Shown: positions 33,231-44,706 of the stretch, piece after piece
How positions within the stretch are numbered: the stretch's first letter is position 1
Layout of the letters: each line of letters starts with the position of its first letter
NCBI GenBank assembly: GCA_964035575.1
Contig: OZ037891.1
Coordinates: 558,001-622,000 of the forward strand
Length of the DNA: 64,000 bases
Reading direction: 5' to 3'
Source of the DNA: Rhynchopus sp. YZ270_cl-10
Lineage: Eukaryota; Euglenozoa; Diplonemea; Diplonemida; Diplonemidae
Position numbers and translations under genes: made by a program
Notes under the pieces: generated by a model
What the model saw: only the letters and a program-made list of their open reading frames with translations
Told to the model about the DNA's origin: nothing
Database searches by the model: none

Positions 33231-35276
33231 ATGCCGACCCCCGTATCGCACCCCTTATCTGTGGATGGGGTTGCGCTGAGCACCGGGGGGCGGCAGACTG
33301 TGGGTGGGTATTACCCATACAATAGACATGCACTGAAGAAGCTTCCACAGAAGGACGAGGCGCGGAACAGGGTTGTGTACAACAGGGGCAAGCGCATGAA
33401 GGTGCCCGTCGCACTGCAGGAGCGCCCCGACTGGTCCACCAGCTCCGTGGGAAGGGGTACGCTTGCCAAAGGGGATTGGTCAGACATACGCAACATCGAA
33501 AAGACAGTAAAGGAGCTGACAGAAGGCCGCCAGGTCGAGGGCCGTCTGCACGCAGCCTTTGCACTCTCGCGCTGCAGCCAAGAAAAACCGAACCGAATAA
33601 AGCTTGCCTCAACCCCAGGGGTCATCGAAGCCCTCGGCGGGATTCTGCAACACGCAGAGCCTAGCGAGAGCGGGAAACGGTATGACTCTTTTCCATTTTC
33701 CGCTTTGCCAATGAAGTGCTCTCTCGGGTTCGATACCAGAGGGAAAAAAAAATAGGCAAAATGAAAAACGGATAATTTGCGTCTTTTATCATAGTACAGT
33801 ATCCTACCTCTAGGGGATTTGCCAACTACCCAAGGGTGGGGATACCTTATGAGATTGTCGGCACAAAAAAAAGCCCCCCCCCCCCCCCCCCAACTCAGAT
33901 GTCAATTCCATGCACTGACCGTCCTTCACAATGTGTTGCTTGAATCACCCGAAATAGATGTTTTCATTGGACACGACCAATCCGTTCTGAGTGGCCTGCA
34001 GCACTGCATTGAACAGGTATTTCATCACACCCTTTCCCCCCCCTCCACCTCTCCCCTCCCCCTCCATTCAAACCCCCGCTTCTCTCCAACCCCCCTCTTC
34101 TTCTACAGGGCGACCTCATCCTTCAGGAATTAGCCATCACGGTGATCGATTTTTTATCCATTAGTGATGACAACCAGAGTGTCGTGGTGTTCACGAATGG
34201 CATGCTGGATGCGATCGCAGCGCTTCTGCGGACGACAACCTCGGGATTTGCTGTTTATCATGGTCTTCATGCGCTTACCTATTTAAGCACTTCGGTGGCT
34301 GCACATCATATGCTGGCAAGACATGCGGGGACGCTTGAGGTGCTTCTTGATACAATGAGTGAGCACGGTGAAGACCCTGCACGGTGTGAATACGGTCTGC
34401 TTGCGATGTGCAATCTCGCCTCCCAACCTGCCAACGCTATCGTCATCCAAGCTGCCTACAACCTCGACGCCATCGTCGACGCCATCCTCCGCCAATCCCA
34501 AGACCCCAACGTTCTCGCATACTGCGAAGAGCTTCTCCAACGCCTACAACCACTCCCCCTCGAATCCCCTCAGGTCAGCCACATCGCACACAACGACCCA
34601 CAACGCACACCAGAAACACCGAAGCAAAAGGTCTCCTTCAACGAAGACAGCTTTGTAACACATCAGGAGGAACCTTCCCCTAGGGAAACCGAAGGGAGTT
34701 GGCGGGGGAATTGGGATGATTTTGATAAACGCTGGCAGGACATGAGGCAGGAAGTGATGGGGAAGGCGATGCCATCAGTTGATCGTGGCAAAGGGGGAGG
34801 AGGAGGAGGAGGGGGAAGAGGTGAAGGTGGTGGTGGTGGTGGTGGTGGTGCAGATGATCCCCTCGCTCTCCTAGACAGATACGAAGCAGAACTCAACGCA
34901 ACTATGGCAGAAATGAACCAAAACACCGGGGGCTACTCACCCTCCATCCGCACCCTAGCCCCCATCCCCGCAACAGTTAAGGTCCCCAAGGTAGAAGGTA
35001 CCGCAAAGTTCAAGCAACTTTCCCCACCAAGGCCCCACGCATTTGCGCAGCTGAACCTCGATGATTCTGATGAAGAAGGAATCTCGCGACCAAAGGTATG
35101 TAAAAAAAAGGGGGCTAAAAAAAGGTTGGGGGTCAAATAACAAAACACCCAAAAATGAAATACAGCAAGGGCGTGGTGCAGGGCGGTATGGATTGGGAAC
35201 GTTTGCGGTTCCAAGGCTACCTTCGCAGAGTGTTGCAAGTGATATGTGGAGTGTGAGTGGCGAAAGCGATATTTGA
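33231..35276 (+). CDS. Armadillo-repeat protein (4 exons)
   Basis: Exons 33231-33679, 33899-34016, 34109-35095 and 35166-35276; 554 residues with consistent phases. Donors are GTATGA, GTATTT and GTATGT. Residues ~100-330 are a run of amphipathic helices with the leucine/alanine pattern of ARM/HEAT solenoids (HAAFALSRCS, GVIEALGGIL, HALTVLHNVL, LAITVIDFLS, HGLHALTYLS, YGLLAMCNLA). Such solenoids bind partner proteins. The N-terminal 95 residues are basic without a known domain. The C-terminal third is disordered and has a striking Gly run (two stretches of about eight Gly around GEG) followed by a helical DRYEAELNATMAEMN segment and an acidic DDSDEEG. Intron 1 ends in a C-run and carries a family B hairpin. 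The protein family beyond ARM cannot be named; ciliary ARM proteins are one possibility. Confidence 0.85.
33711..33745 (+). repeat. Family B 5' hairpin inside intron 1 of the ARM gene
   Basis: GAAGTGCTCTCTCGGGTTCG and ATACCAGAGGG. Only the front part of family B is present. Confidence 0.55.
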
Positions 35277-36097
35277 ATCTTGAAATTTGAACCTAAAAAT
35301 AATCAAAAAAGAAAAACACAAAAAAAACGTTTGTCTCCAACATCTGGGTAGTTATTTATGCCAAGGTTGGCAGAGAAAAAGGCGAAAGAAAGTAGAAATA
35401 GGGGGGGAAAAAAATCCCACATGAAAACGAAACCACTACAAAATTAAAAAGTGCGATCTCCAAGAAAAAAAAAAATCTGTTTCTTCCCGCTACGTTAAAT
35501 TTGTTCTTCGGGTGACTAAGCCAGGCTTAGGTCATACCAACTTTTATTGTTCACATAACCCTCCTCTTTTTTAAGGTGACTAGGCACGCTAGGCTTACGT
35601 TCATCTTATAATTTTTTCTTTTTTCTGTCCCTCCTGATCGATGTGCTGCGCCAGCTAGGTCAGGCATCATTTTTCATGTTTTTTTCCCCTTCTTTCTTTG
35701 TACCTAGAAACAAAAAAATAGAGTTGTGTGTGAGGAATTCGAAATATGTTATTTTAGAAATTTTGCCCTCACTTCCCTTCTCCCCCCAACTACATACTAC
35801 CGTAGATCGAAACCATAACTGAAAACAAAAAACAAAAGAAAAAAAATTGTTCCCCAGTTTTTAAATAAAGACGCCAACCTCGAAATGAACGTAAAAACCG
35901 CATGGGGGTCCAAGGTGCACTCTCACGAGCGGGCTTTTGTATTTCAAATCGAATTTACGTTTCACACAACACATTACCCTCAAATAACCCCCCCTCCACC
36001 ACATACTTGGAAGGCGCACCAAAAAACACAAGCAGCCTCCCACACACTTTTTCTTTCCCCCCTTTTTTCTTTTTTTTTTCTTTTCCAAAAACACACA
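35277..36097. other. Intergenic DNA with family A and D repeats
   Basis: Family A copies at 35512-35550 (CTAAGCC A GGCTTAG, loop reduced to one base) and about 35575-35622. A family D copy at 35893-35956 lies about 140 bases before the next ATG. A C/T-rich leader follows. No gene is visible. Confidence 0.6.
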
Positions 36098-38083
36098 ATG
36101 ACGGAGGCAGAGAACGTGACTGGGCTGAGCCCTGGTGAGAAGGAGGAGGCACAGAACTTTGGGCTGGAGGAGGGGAACGAGACGCAGGCACTCAAGGAGG
36201 CGATGCAGCAGGCCAGCGAGGCGGAGGGCTACGAGGGCAAGAAGGAGCACTCCCAGCTGTTGAAGGAGGTTCTTGTGAAGCAGCCTGTGTGGATCAGCAA
36301 TATCGCGATGCGTCTTAAGGCAGAGGCCAAACAGAACATCGAGGCCACCGAGAAGAGCGAGAAGGACAGAGAGAACATCATCAAGACCAAGGTATGCAAG
36401 AAAAAAAAGCTAAAGAAGGCGGCAAATTGAAGATGTCCAAATAGCCATAAAAAAAGGTTAATTCCCAACCCCTTTACGGAAAGCAGCAACCATGTGTTGT
36501 CTTAAAAAAGTAATTTCATTTGCAATACCTTTGAAATTCAGCCTTCGGGCGACTTTGTTGTACAGAACCCCTTTCTCGGGGGGGGGTGATTGTCGATGCT
36601 ACAAAAAATTCCATAATTACAGGACGATATCGAAAACGAACTTGAGGAGCTCAAAACCGAGGGCTGCGTGGCGCGTGTGGAGAAGCTGCGCACTGAGCTT
36701 GAGGAGGTGCAGCAGCAGCGGAGGGACTATGTCGAGCAGGTGGACGATGCGGAGAAGACGGGACGCAAGCCGTACTCGAACACGGGCAAGGGGACCCGGT
36801 ATGTGGCGTTCCTCTCGCAGCGCGCGGACCTGATGTCTCGCGCGCAGATGAGCCAGACACGCAACCAGGAGTACATCCAGGTGGGCTTCCCTAAGGGCGA
36901 CATTGAGCCGCTGGTGACGGAGCTGCACAACGACGAGGAGCAGCTGCAGAAGCTGCGCATGCAGAGCGACCGTCTCACGGAGCTTGCAGACACACTCAAG
37001 AAGGACGGCTGGCAGCATGAGGTCAACCTCGAGCAGCTCGACGCTGCCCTCACAGCAGCCTCCGAAGCGCTCGACACATGGAAGTCGAACCTCACCCCCG
37101 AAGTGCAGCGCCGCCAAGACCTCCAAAAGAAGATGGAAACGCTCTTCAAGGAGCAGAACTCCCTTCTCATGTGGTGCACCACCCAGCAGGCGGCACTCAA
37201 GCAGCTCACCAAGCAGGAGGACATTGTGGTATGAGAAGACGCGCTTTTTGGTGACTAAGACAGTGTTTTTGTTTTTTTGCTTTTCAGATGACTAAGCACG
37301 AGAGGCTTGGGTTCATCTCACAAACGTTTCTTATTTTGTTGAAGCCAACCCAAACAAACCCTCTGCATTAACTACCATTTTTGACAGGAATTCTGCACAT
37401 CCCTTCACGAGCTCGTGCCCACCATGCTTGAGAACATGACTCTTGTCCAGGACATGAGCGAGGTATGTACCATGCAACCATACACCACACACCACATACC
37501 ACAACCTTCACAGCCGCACCTCCCCAACGCGCTTGTGACCAGCTCCTCTGTGGACCTGCACAACGCATGGGTGAAGCTTCAGGTGACGTCGTACGAGATG
37601 CTTCTGAAGACTTTGATGGAGCAGCACACCGAGAGCAAGCTGAAGGACTCCGTGGTGGCCTTCCAGAGCTTCCAGGGGGAGAACGTGAAGGCGGTGCTGG
37701 ACGAGGTGGACGAGCTGCTGCAGTGCCCGGAGCAGAAGGACATGGTGGCGACGGCGTCGGAGATGTGCAAGGAGCTGCAGAGCGAGTTCCAGCCGCATCT
37801 CATCCTCATGGACCACTTGGTCGACTTTGAGGTGCGTATGGAGCTCATCGAGGACCAGTACCAGCCGATGCTCAAGACCGTGCTCTCCTCCCTCACTGCA
37901 CTCTGCCAGAAGATCCGTCTCGGGTCGCAGCAGACCTTCAAGGGCAAGGCCGACTACGAAACACACATCAACGACCTCAACGATTACATCGCCGCACGTG
38001 ACACAGACACAGCAGCATGGGATTACGCAAAAGACCGTGCCTCAAACGTCCAAAAACTCATCCCCCGCATGGAAACTCCTTGA
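36098..38083 (+). CDS. Spectrin-like coiled-coil protein (4 exons)
   Basis: Exons 36098-36391, 36623-37228, 37388-37462 and 37514-38083; 514 residues. Almost the whole protein is predicted helix. It has long charged coiled coils (VEKLRTELEEVQQQRRDYVE) and segments with widely spaced Trp and Leu (LMWCTTQQAALKQL, LHNAWVKLQVTSYEMLLKTL) that recall spectrin-type three-helix repeats. There is no actin-binding or EF-hand domain. It is probably a cytoskeletal linker, by composition. The third intron is only 51 bases, a multiple of three and stop-free, so skipping its removal would add 17 residues. I treat it as an intron because it starts GTATGT, ends CAG and its translation (CTMQPYTTHH) breaks the helical pattern. 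Introns 1 and 2 carry family E and family A repeats. Confidence 0.82.
36531..36605 (+). repeat. Family E copy inside intron 1 of the spectrin-like gene
   Basis: AGCCTTCGGGCGACTTTG, TTGTACAGA, then TGATTGTCGATGCTACAAAA, matching the copy at 27341-27402. It ends about 20 bases before the acceptor. Confidence 0.75.
37287..37335 (+). repeat. Family A copy inside intron 2 of the spectrin-like gene
   Basis: GATGACTAAGC, loop ACGAGA, GGCTTGGGTTCATCT, CACAAACGTTTCTTA. An AG at 37286-37287 directly before it could serve as a cryptic acceptor. Confidence 0.8.
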
Positions 38084-39923
38084 TTTTGTTTTTTTGATTT
38101 TTTTTTTTTGGGGAATACTCTGTTTGGATGGAGAGTCATATTCATTCAACTTTTTTTGGGAAGAGTGTGTAAAAATGGGGAATTTTTTTTGGGTGGGATG
38201 GGATGGGAAGGGAAGGGGTGTGTGTATGTGTGTGTGTCACCTTTTTTGAAAGATGTGTGTGCACGAGAGGCGTATTGATCTTTCAAGTTTTCATCTTTAA
38301 AAAAAAAAAAAAAACGCTTGTCTCTAAAATGAGGTCCTTCCTTATAGGGGTCTCCTGAAGGGGATTGTGCGAATTGGTGATATTAACGTTGTTATCCCCC
38401 CTATATTTTTTTTTGAAGATCTAAAAAAAAAGTTTCCCCCCCCTTTTTTTTTTTTCGAGAAAAAAACGTTGGTCGAATTCTTTCTTTCAAAAAAAAGTAA
38501 AAAACAAACAAACAAAAAGTGCGATGCGATGTGCGCGTGAATGGGAAAATACGACCCAATTTTTTTGACCCAAAAGTTTGTCTATAGTGACTGATTTTAA
38601 TGCAGTATTTTTCTGTTCCGCTATATTTTTTTTTCCAACAACAAAAAACAAAAAAAAAAACGATAAAAAAAGAACAAAAAAAACAGAGTACTAAGTAAAG
38701 ATTGCACCCACGGCATTACAACGTTTTTCTTTTTCTTTTTATATTTTAAGTAAGAGGGTTTTCATATGACAAGTTTTCTCTTTCGTTCTTCAAAACTGAG
38801 GAGATGGATATTCTTTTTCGCAGGGAGAGGAAAAAAAAATAAATTAAAGACATGGTGACTCAACCACTTCAGCGTGTCATATTCGTCTTGAATGAGACCA
38901 GCCCTCCTCTCTCTCCCCCGACCCCGCTCCTCAAAAAAGGAATCGCAAAAACTTCTTCATCACATTTGTTTTTTGAGGTAACGGATGCAGAGGGGGGGAG
39001 AGAGGAGGTGCTGATGTGATGTGCACTGGAAAAAAATTTTGTCTGGATGTTCTCGCAAAAATAAACACAATGGAGAAAAAATTAGCAAACGGAAATGGGC
39101 TGCAAAAAACAAACAAAAAAAAAACAAAAGTTCTTGTGGACCTCAAACCCCCCTTCCCCCCCGAATTCGCGAGACGTTTTTTTTATATTTGTCCAGGACG
39201 AGGATGGGTGGTGGTGGTTGTTGGGGAGGGGATTTTTTTCTTTCTTCCTTTTGAGAAGAATAAGGTGGGTGTGGTTGTCATGAAACAGACCAAAAAATTT
39301 CTTCATACTTTCACAGCGGATTAGTCAGGGGGACTACCAGTGGAACTACCAGTCGTACCAACTAACGCTAAACTAGTCGTGTTACTGGTGTAACACTAGT
39401 CGTAAAAACACTAGTCATTTGGACTGGTAGCACCTACCAGAAGTTCCCCCGACTACTCCCGCCGTGTTACTGCCGACCCTTCACCCCCTCCCCCCTTCCT
39501 CCCCCCACAACACATCTCCCCACATCCCTTCCCACCAATCCCCCTTCCCCCTTCTCTTTGTAGCGCAACGAGAGCCCCCCTGCTCTGGGTGAACAGGTGG
39601 CAAAAAAAAAAAAAAGGGGGGAAATACATTTTAAGCACTCATCCAGCCGAGCAAAATACGGGAGAGGAATCAAACACACCCTCCAACACACACACACCCC
39701 CCGCATCAACAGAACCCCTCCCCTTCCCCTTCCCCTTCCCCCCTCTCCCCACACGGTGTGTGACCCTATCCAAACCACACGCCCCCCTACGTTGGGTACA
39801 TACACAGAACACACGCATACTACGGTTTTTCTTTCACTCCACCCCATTCCCCATTCCTGCGCTCTCTTCTCTCTTTTTTCTTTCTCAAATTTTGATTTTT
39901 GATTTTGCATCTCCAAGGAAAAA
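38084..39923. other. Intergenic DNA, no gene seen
   Basis: Homopolymer-rich. It holds an ACGAGAG hairpin-like copy (about 38252-38300), the foldback at 39322-39455 and a C/T-rich leader before spastin. Confidence 0.55.
39322..39455. mobile_element. Foldback MITE-like element (134 bp)
   Basis: The ends TAGTCAGGGGGACTACCAG and TAGTCGGGGGAACTTCTGG (reverse strand) are imperfect inverted repeats. The centre has three ACTAGTC motifs. No target duplication is clear. Confidence 0.65.
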
Positions 39924-41682
39924 ATGGCGTCACCTTCAATGGAGGCAGACGAAAAGCTTCGTGAATGCGCTTCTGTAGCGAAAGGGTTTTTTGAACGTGG
40001 CATTGCAGCGCAGAAGGCAGGCAACAGAGAGCTTGCGGTGCGCTGCTACGAGGCGGGGCTTGAGTCTGTCCACATCGGCCTTCTCGCTGGGGGCTCCGAC
40101 GAAGCGCAGGTGGCTGCCCTCTGCCACTATAGGGACTCTGTGGTGGGGCAGGTGGCCGCTATAAAACAGGACATTGCGGCAAATCCAACGGAGGCACCGT
40201 CTCCATCTAATACAGCACAAAAACAGCAGACAAATGCAGACCCAGCAAACCCAGAGAAGAAAGGTGCGTGGTATAGCAGGATGTTTAGTTCGAACAAAAA
40301 AAGTGGAGGTGCGACGCAAAATCAACAGCAAAATCAACAACCACAACAACAACAACAACCACAGCCACAACCACAGCTACGGCAAAAACCAGTAGAGGCA
40401 TTGCAAAAACCTCAAGGTTATTCCAACACCCAACTCAAAGCGAAGACCCCAGCAGGGAGGACTGTGCATGGAGGTGCGGTGCGTGGGTCCTCTTCTACCT
40501 CCGCTTCTTCTGCAGCAGCCGGCACCCCCACAGCGCGCTCCAGTAGTAATATCGCTGCTGAATTGCAGAAGCGTTTTGACCGCAAGCTTGTTGACGAAAT
40601 TCTGAAGGACGTTGTTGCCCCTGGTGCGGTGACTACCTCATGGGATTCTATTACAGGGTTGGGGGGGAGCAAACAGCATCTCATGGAAGCGGTGATCCTT
40701 CCAATGCAGCGGCCTGATCTGTTTAACAGTAGTTTGCGTAGCCCGCCTAAAGGGGTGCTGCTATTTGGTCCTCCAGGGAATGGGAAGACACTTCTCGCGA
40801 AGGCGGTTGCAAATGAAAGCAAGGCAACGTTCTTTTCGATTTCTGCGTCATCGTTGGTATCAAAATACGTTGGGGAAGGGGAGAAGATGGTGCGCACACT
40901 GTTTGGATGTGCGCAGGCATTGTCGCCGAGTGTAGTGTTTATTGATGAGGCGGATAGTTTATTGAGTGCGAGGGGTGAAGAGCACGATGCGATGCGACGG
41001 TTGAAGACGGAGGTGCTGGTGCAGATGGATGGGGTGGCGTCCGAGGCGACGTCTGGTGAGCGTGTCTTGGTGCTTGCAGCGACAAACCGTCCTGCAGATA
41101 TTGACAGCGCCTGCCTCAGGAGGTTCACGAAGCGTCTCCATATACCACTGCCCGACAAGGAAGGTCGCGCGCAGCACATCAAAAACCTTCTCAGCACAAA
41201 GGACGTCACCATCAAGCTGTCACAGAGCGACGTTGGTGACATCGTGGCACGCACGGAGATGTACAGCTTCTCAGACATGACGGCGTTGGTCAAAGAGGCC
41301 GCGATGTACCCACTCAGAGACTTAGGGGGGCAGGCCATGACAGCGAAGGCAGAGGATATCCGCCCTGTGGGGTACAAAGACTTCAGACGGGCTTGTGACG
41401 TATGTTTTTGTTTTGTTTTGACATCCCTGAACACCCTTTTTTTGCAAGAACCACCCAGCTTATGTGATTGTGTTCAAGGTGATCACAGAGAGGCTTGGGG
41501 TCATATATTTTTAAAACCTGGGTGATGAAAATGATTGTTGCTCTTTCAGTAGATGTGTCCATGGGGCGTATTCGTGTTTCAACTTCTTCTTTTCCCGTAT
41601 ACAGGTGGTCAGAGCATCAGCATCGAAGCAAGAGGTCGCTGAGCTCTCAAAATGGGCAAAAGAGCACGGTACCACAGGGTGA
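39924..41682 (+). CDS. SPAST: Spastin-type AAA ATPase, microtubule severing (2 exons)
   Basis: Exons 39924-41399 and 41605-41682; 517 residues. Residues ~5-85 match an MIT domain (three helices; AGNRELAVRCYEAGLESV), which docks ESCRT-III. A Gln/Pro-rich linker follows (~100-190). The AAA domain (~230-480) has Walker A GPPGNGKT (282-289), pore loop KYVGEGEK, Walker B FIDEAD with Asp341 and Glu342, sensor AATNRP and Arg-finger region RRFTKR. Exon 2 supplies the spastin-type C-terminal helix (ELSKWAKEHGTTG, compare YEKWSQDYG in animal spastin), which confirms the splice. Spastin pulls tubulin tails through a hexamer and cuts microtubules, in cytokinesis, the axoneme base and endosome release. 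The intron (donor GTATGT) contains a family A copy. Fidgetin or katanin are less likely because of the MIT domain and C-terminal helix. Confidence 0.93.
41477..41520 (+). repeat. Diverged family A copy inside the spastin intron
   Basis: AAGGTGATCACAGAGAGGC, TTGGGGTCATAT, TTTTTAAAACC. Confidence 0.6.
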
Positions 41683-42867
41683 TCGCTTCAGAAGCCATAA
41701 AAAAAGCCCGCAGCGCAGCCGTAATATTCCGCCTGGAATTTTATGCCGGAAGGGGGAGGGGGGTTTCTCCTGCACCAAAAAAAGGATAAGGGGTAACAGA
41801 AAACGTTCCTCGACCATTTCCCTGTGGGTGGAGAGGGCTTCTTGAAGTGCCTGCGTCCGCCGTTGCACGGTGAGGCATTTGTACACCTGCTCTTTATTCT
41901 GAGTGGAGTGACAAAGACGCTTTCTCTATAATGAAGGGGGTGAGTCCCACCTATAACTACACCTCTCATGTCACTGCACAAAGTCAGACTAGAGTCAAAC
42001 TCAACAGGGTCTTCTTCCCCCCGCTGACAGTTTCAAGTCCGTTCCCTTGACTGCTATTTCGCCAGATAGTAGGTAGGGACAGAAGGAATCTCATTGGTCT
42101 TTTTTTGTTTCACGACAATTTTTTTTTGCGCGTGCGTTTTTCCCGTACCGACAACGGTGCTGAAAGGGGGCCCTTTCAGACAGGGAGTATAGGAAGGGGC
42201 GAGAGGTAGGGGGGGTGAAAGGAAACAGCGTATGGCTCTCAATACATCCTTGCTTCTCTCTTGGCCAGCTACGCTTGTGTTGTTTGATAAATGTGTGTGT
42301 TTTTTTTCTCTTCGCCTTTTTCTGCATTTTATTTCAAAAAGTTTTACTCCTCTGTTTTTTTCTTCTTCTTTTTTTGAAGTTCCTCCACAAAAGTGCACAA
42401 AAAGTAGTGCGCTGGAAAAGAAAAAAAAGGCACCAACATTTCTCTTCTCTCCTCGCATTCTTCGAGAAGAGGACAGCTGTGTCTGTTTCCTTTACCAGTA
42501 GACCTTCTTTTTGGTGAACTCAAGACCCTTGGTAAGTGTACTCGAATCTAGGATCTCAACGGCGGACTAGCAGTGAAGCCCCCAAACTGGTCTGAGGTGC
42601 AGTGCTCCGGGCGATGCGTCCATCTGACAGACAATGCTACTCACCACGTGGAGAGGCTTCGGTTCATCGTATAGCCTTTTCTTTCGACCTTTTGCCGTAC
42701 ACTTCAGCACTTCAGTTGCTAGCACAAAACCCATCTCCCCCCCCACAGCAAAGCCTATACACCACATCTACACAACCCTCCTTTTTTGTGTCAAACAAAC
42801 ACAAAAAGACCTTTTTCTCCCCCCCCACACCCCCCCTTTTTTGGCCACCCTCCAAAAAAAAGACACA
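41683..42867. other. Intergenic DNA with family A and B repeats, no gene seen
   Basis: Family B at about 41845-41900 (GTGCCTGCGTCCGCCG, GCACGGTGAGGC) and family A-like at about 42646-42685 (GAGAGGCTTCGGTTCATCG). A C-rich leader precedes the next ATG. Confidence 0.55.
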
Positions 42868-44706
42868 ATGGGTTGCACCGACTCGAAGCCGGTTGGGACT
42901 CCTGCAGGCCGCCGTCCTACTAAGGCACCTGCACGCAAGCCTACCACCACACCCAGCTCCAAGCAGGTTACGTCTCCTGATGCGAGCAAGGCAACGGTGG
43001 CTAGCCCAAACAACATGGCCAGCCCACACAACATGGCCAGCCCAAACAATATGTCAAGCTCAGCGAACAGTGAGACTGGTGGGATGACCTCACACCAAGA
43101 GTCCTCCAGCCACCCCAATGAAGACTCTGAGCCGCTCAACCAATCTGAGGACGAGCCGCTCTCCTCCTTCGGTGGCTCCCCTGCTGCCGACACTGTCGTC
43201 GGCACACCCCACAACGCTGACCTCCACCCCCCCGCCATCTTCTGCACCGTCCACACCACCAACGGCACCGACAAAAGCTCATTGAGCATCAACGACACTG
43301 AATTGGGCGACCAACCAGAAATCTGCATCATCGCCCCCGAAGACGACGACGAGCTGGGCAACACCATGCGCACCGTCAACCTCGAGGACACATTGAAGGG
43401 CGGATTCGCCTCCGCTGTCGAGGACCTCACCGACTCTCCTGTGTACGCACCGTTTGCGGCGTTAGATGCGATGCTCTACGAAGACGCGCTGAAGGGCTTC
43501 CAGGAGGTCATGTCTGCAGTCGATGTGCAGTCGCGGGAGTACGTTGTCTGCGCTTTGGGGGTGAGTGTGCTGAGAACGCTGTTCACAGTGGCAGCAAGCT
43601 CCGACATTCCGTCCAACCCAGAGTTCGTGAGAAGAGCAAAGCGGTGGATCTGCCGCCTCTCCAAGACAGGCTCGCCGTCAGCGCTGATGTGCCTCTCCGA
43701 GTACGCGCGTGCCGGAGGTGAGGAGACACGTGAGTTGCTCTACCGTGAGCGTGCGGCAGAGACGGGCCACCCCCTCGCTGTCCTCCGCCACGCAGCTGCC
43801 AACCTGGCAGACCTCAAGCATGCGCTCTCGGGTGGTGCCATCTCACGCCGTGTGCACGACAAGTGTGGACGCCTCGTCTTTGACAACCTCCTCCACCTCG
43901 CAGAGCAGAACTCCGTCATCGGATACAAAGCCGCCAAGACTGCCTGGCCGATGTACTACCTGGTATGAATTTTCTTTTTCTTTTACTATTTTAGGGTTTG
44001 AGTTAAAATGTGGATTGCTATCTTTTAAATTGTGCTTTCATCCGGGGCTGGCATCGTACCTGGGTCAGTCGGAGGTGCCTGCATTAATAACTTCACTTTA
44101 AATCCGAGATCTATACCTGCCAACATTTCAGAGCATGGTTCATAGAATATTCCACACCATTCTACTTTCTCCTCCCCCTCCTCTCAGGGCGAAGGTGTGA
44201 AGAAGGACCTGAAGGTTGCCCGCCACCTTTTGCAGCGTGCTATTGAGCTTGAGGAGAATGAGGTTGCGGCAGACAAGCTGCGTGGCAAGCTTGCGAAGGT
44301 TGGCGCGAAGATCCGTGAGGAGGCAGCGTTGGGTGACGGGGTGGCGACAGGCGGGCAGTGGCGCCGTGGCAGCAGTGCAGTGGAGGCTCTTTCGAGGACG
44401 TACAGCGACCCGAGCACCTCACAGCACCGCATGATGTCTCGCAACAGCCAGGAACGTGCCGCCATCCTCCAGATGATGCCTAGCGGCCACCAGCAGCTTG
44501 CCCGCAACTCCTCCCAGGCCAGCCTGCGCGCTGCCTCCCACTCCCGCCGTCGTGGCTCCTCCCACAGCGACGAAGGCCTCCGCCCCATGACCCGCCGAGG
44601 ATCCGCAGCTAGCGTCGGTGTCCGCCGCTCCGCCTCCGTGCGCAGCATGGCACGCACCAGCAGCATGTCCTCCAGAAGGGAAGCAGTGAGGGGACAGTCC
44701 TTTTAA
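42868..44706 (+). CDS. Sel1-like repeat protein with lipid-anchor-type N-terminus (2 exons)
   Basis: Exons 42868-43962 and 44188-44706; 537 residues. The start MGCTDSKP fits N-myristoylation at Gly2 with palmitoylation at Cys3, so membrane attachment is likely. Residues ~30-200 are disordered, Ser/Thr/Pro-rich, with a small repeat built on NNMASP. Residues ~200-430 are helical pairs of Sel1/TPR type; the clearest unit spans the splice, MYYL joined to GEGVKKDLKVARHLLQRAIE, which also proves the intron (donor GTATGA, acceptor CTCAG). Sel1 repeats bind partner proteins and are common in signalling adaptors. The tail (~440-537) is Ser/Arg-rich and basic (MTRRGSAASVGVRRSASVRS), a likely phosphorylation or microtubule-binding region. 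The intron contains a family C repeat. It is probably a membrane-bound adaptor; its partners are unknown. Confidence 0.85.
44029..44097 (+). repeat. Family C copy inside the Sel1-gene intron
   Basis: TGCTTTCATCCGGGGCTGGC, ATCGTACCTGGGTCAGTCGG, AGGTGCCTGCATTAATAAC, TTCAC. Near-consensus and gene-oriented. Confidence 0.8.

Noticed and set aside
40418-41434. 338-residue - strand frame opposite spastin
   Set aside because: The + strand encodes all AAA motifs with a matching second exon; the - frame is a shadow.
780-42867. Spliced-leader trans-splicing, suggested by one-directional genes and pyrimidine tracts with AG before some ATGs (for example 801-805 and about 13285)
   Set aside because: Several genes (22397, 36098) have no AG between the pyrimidine tract and the ATG, and no leader sequence can be seen in one window. 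It remains possible but is not supported.
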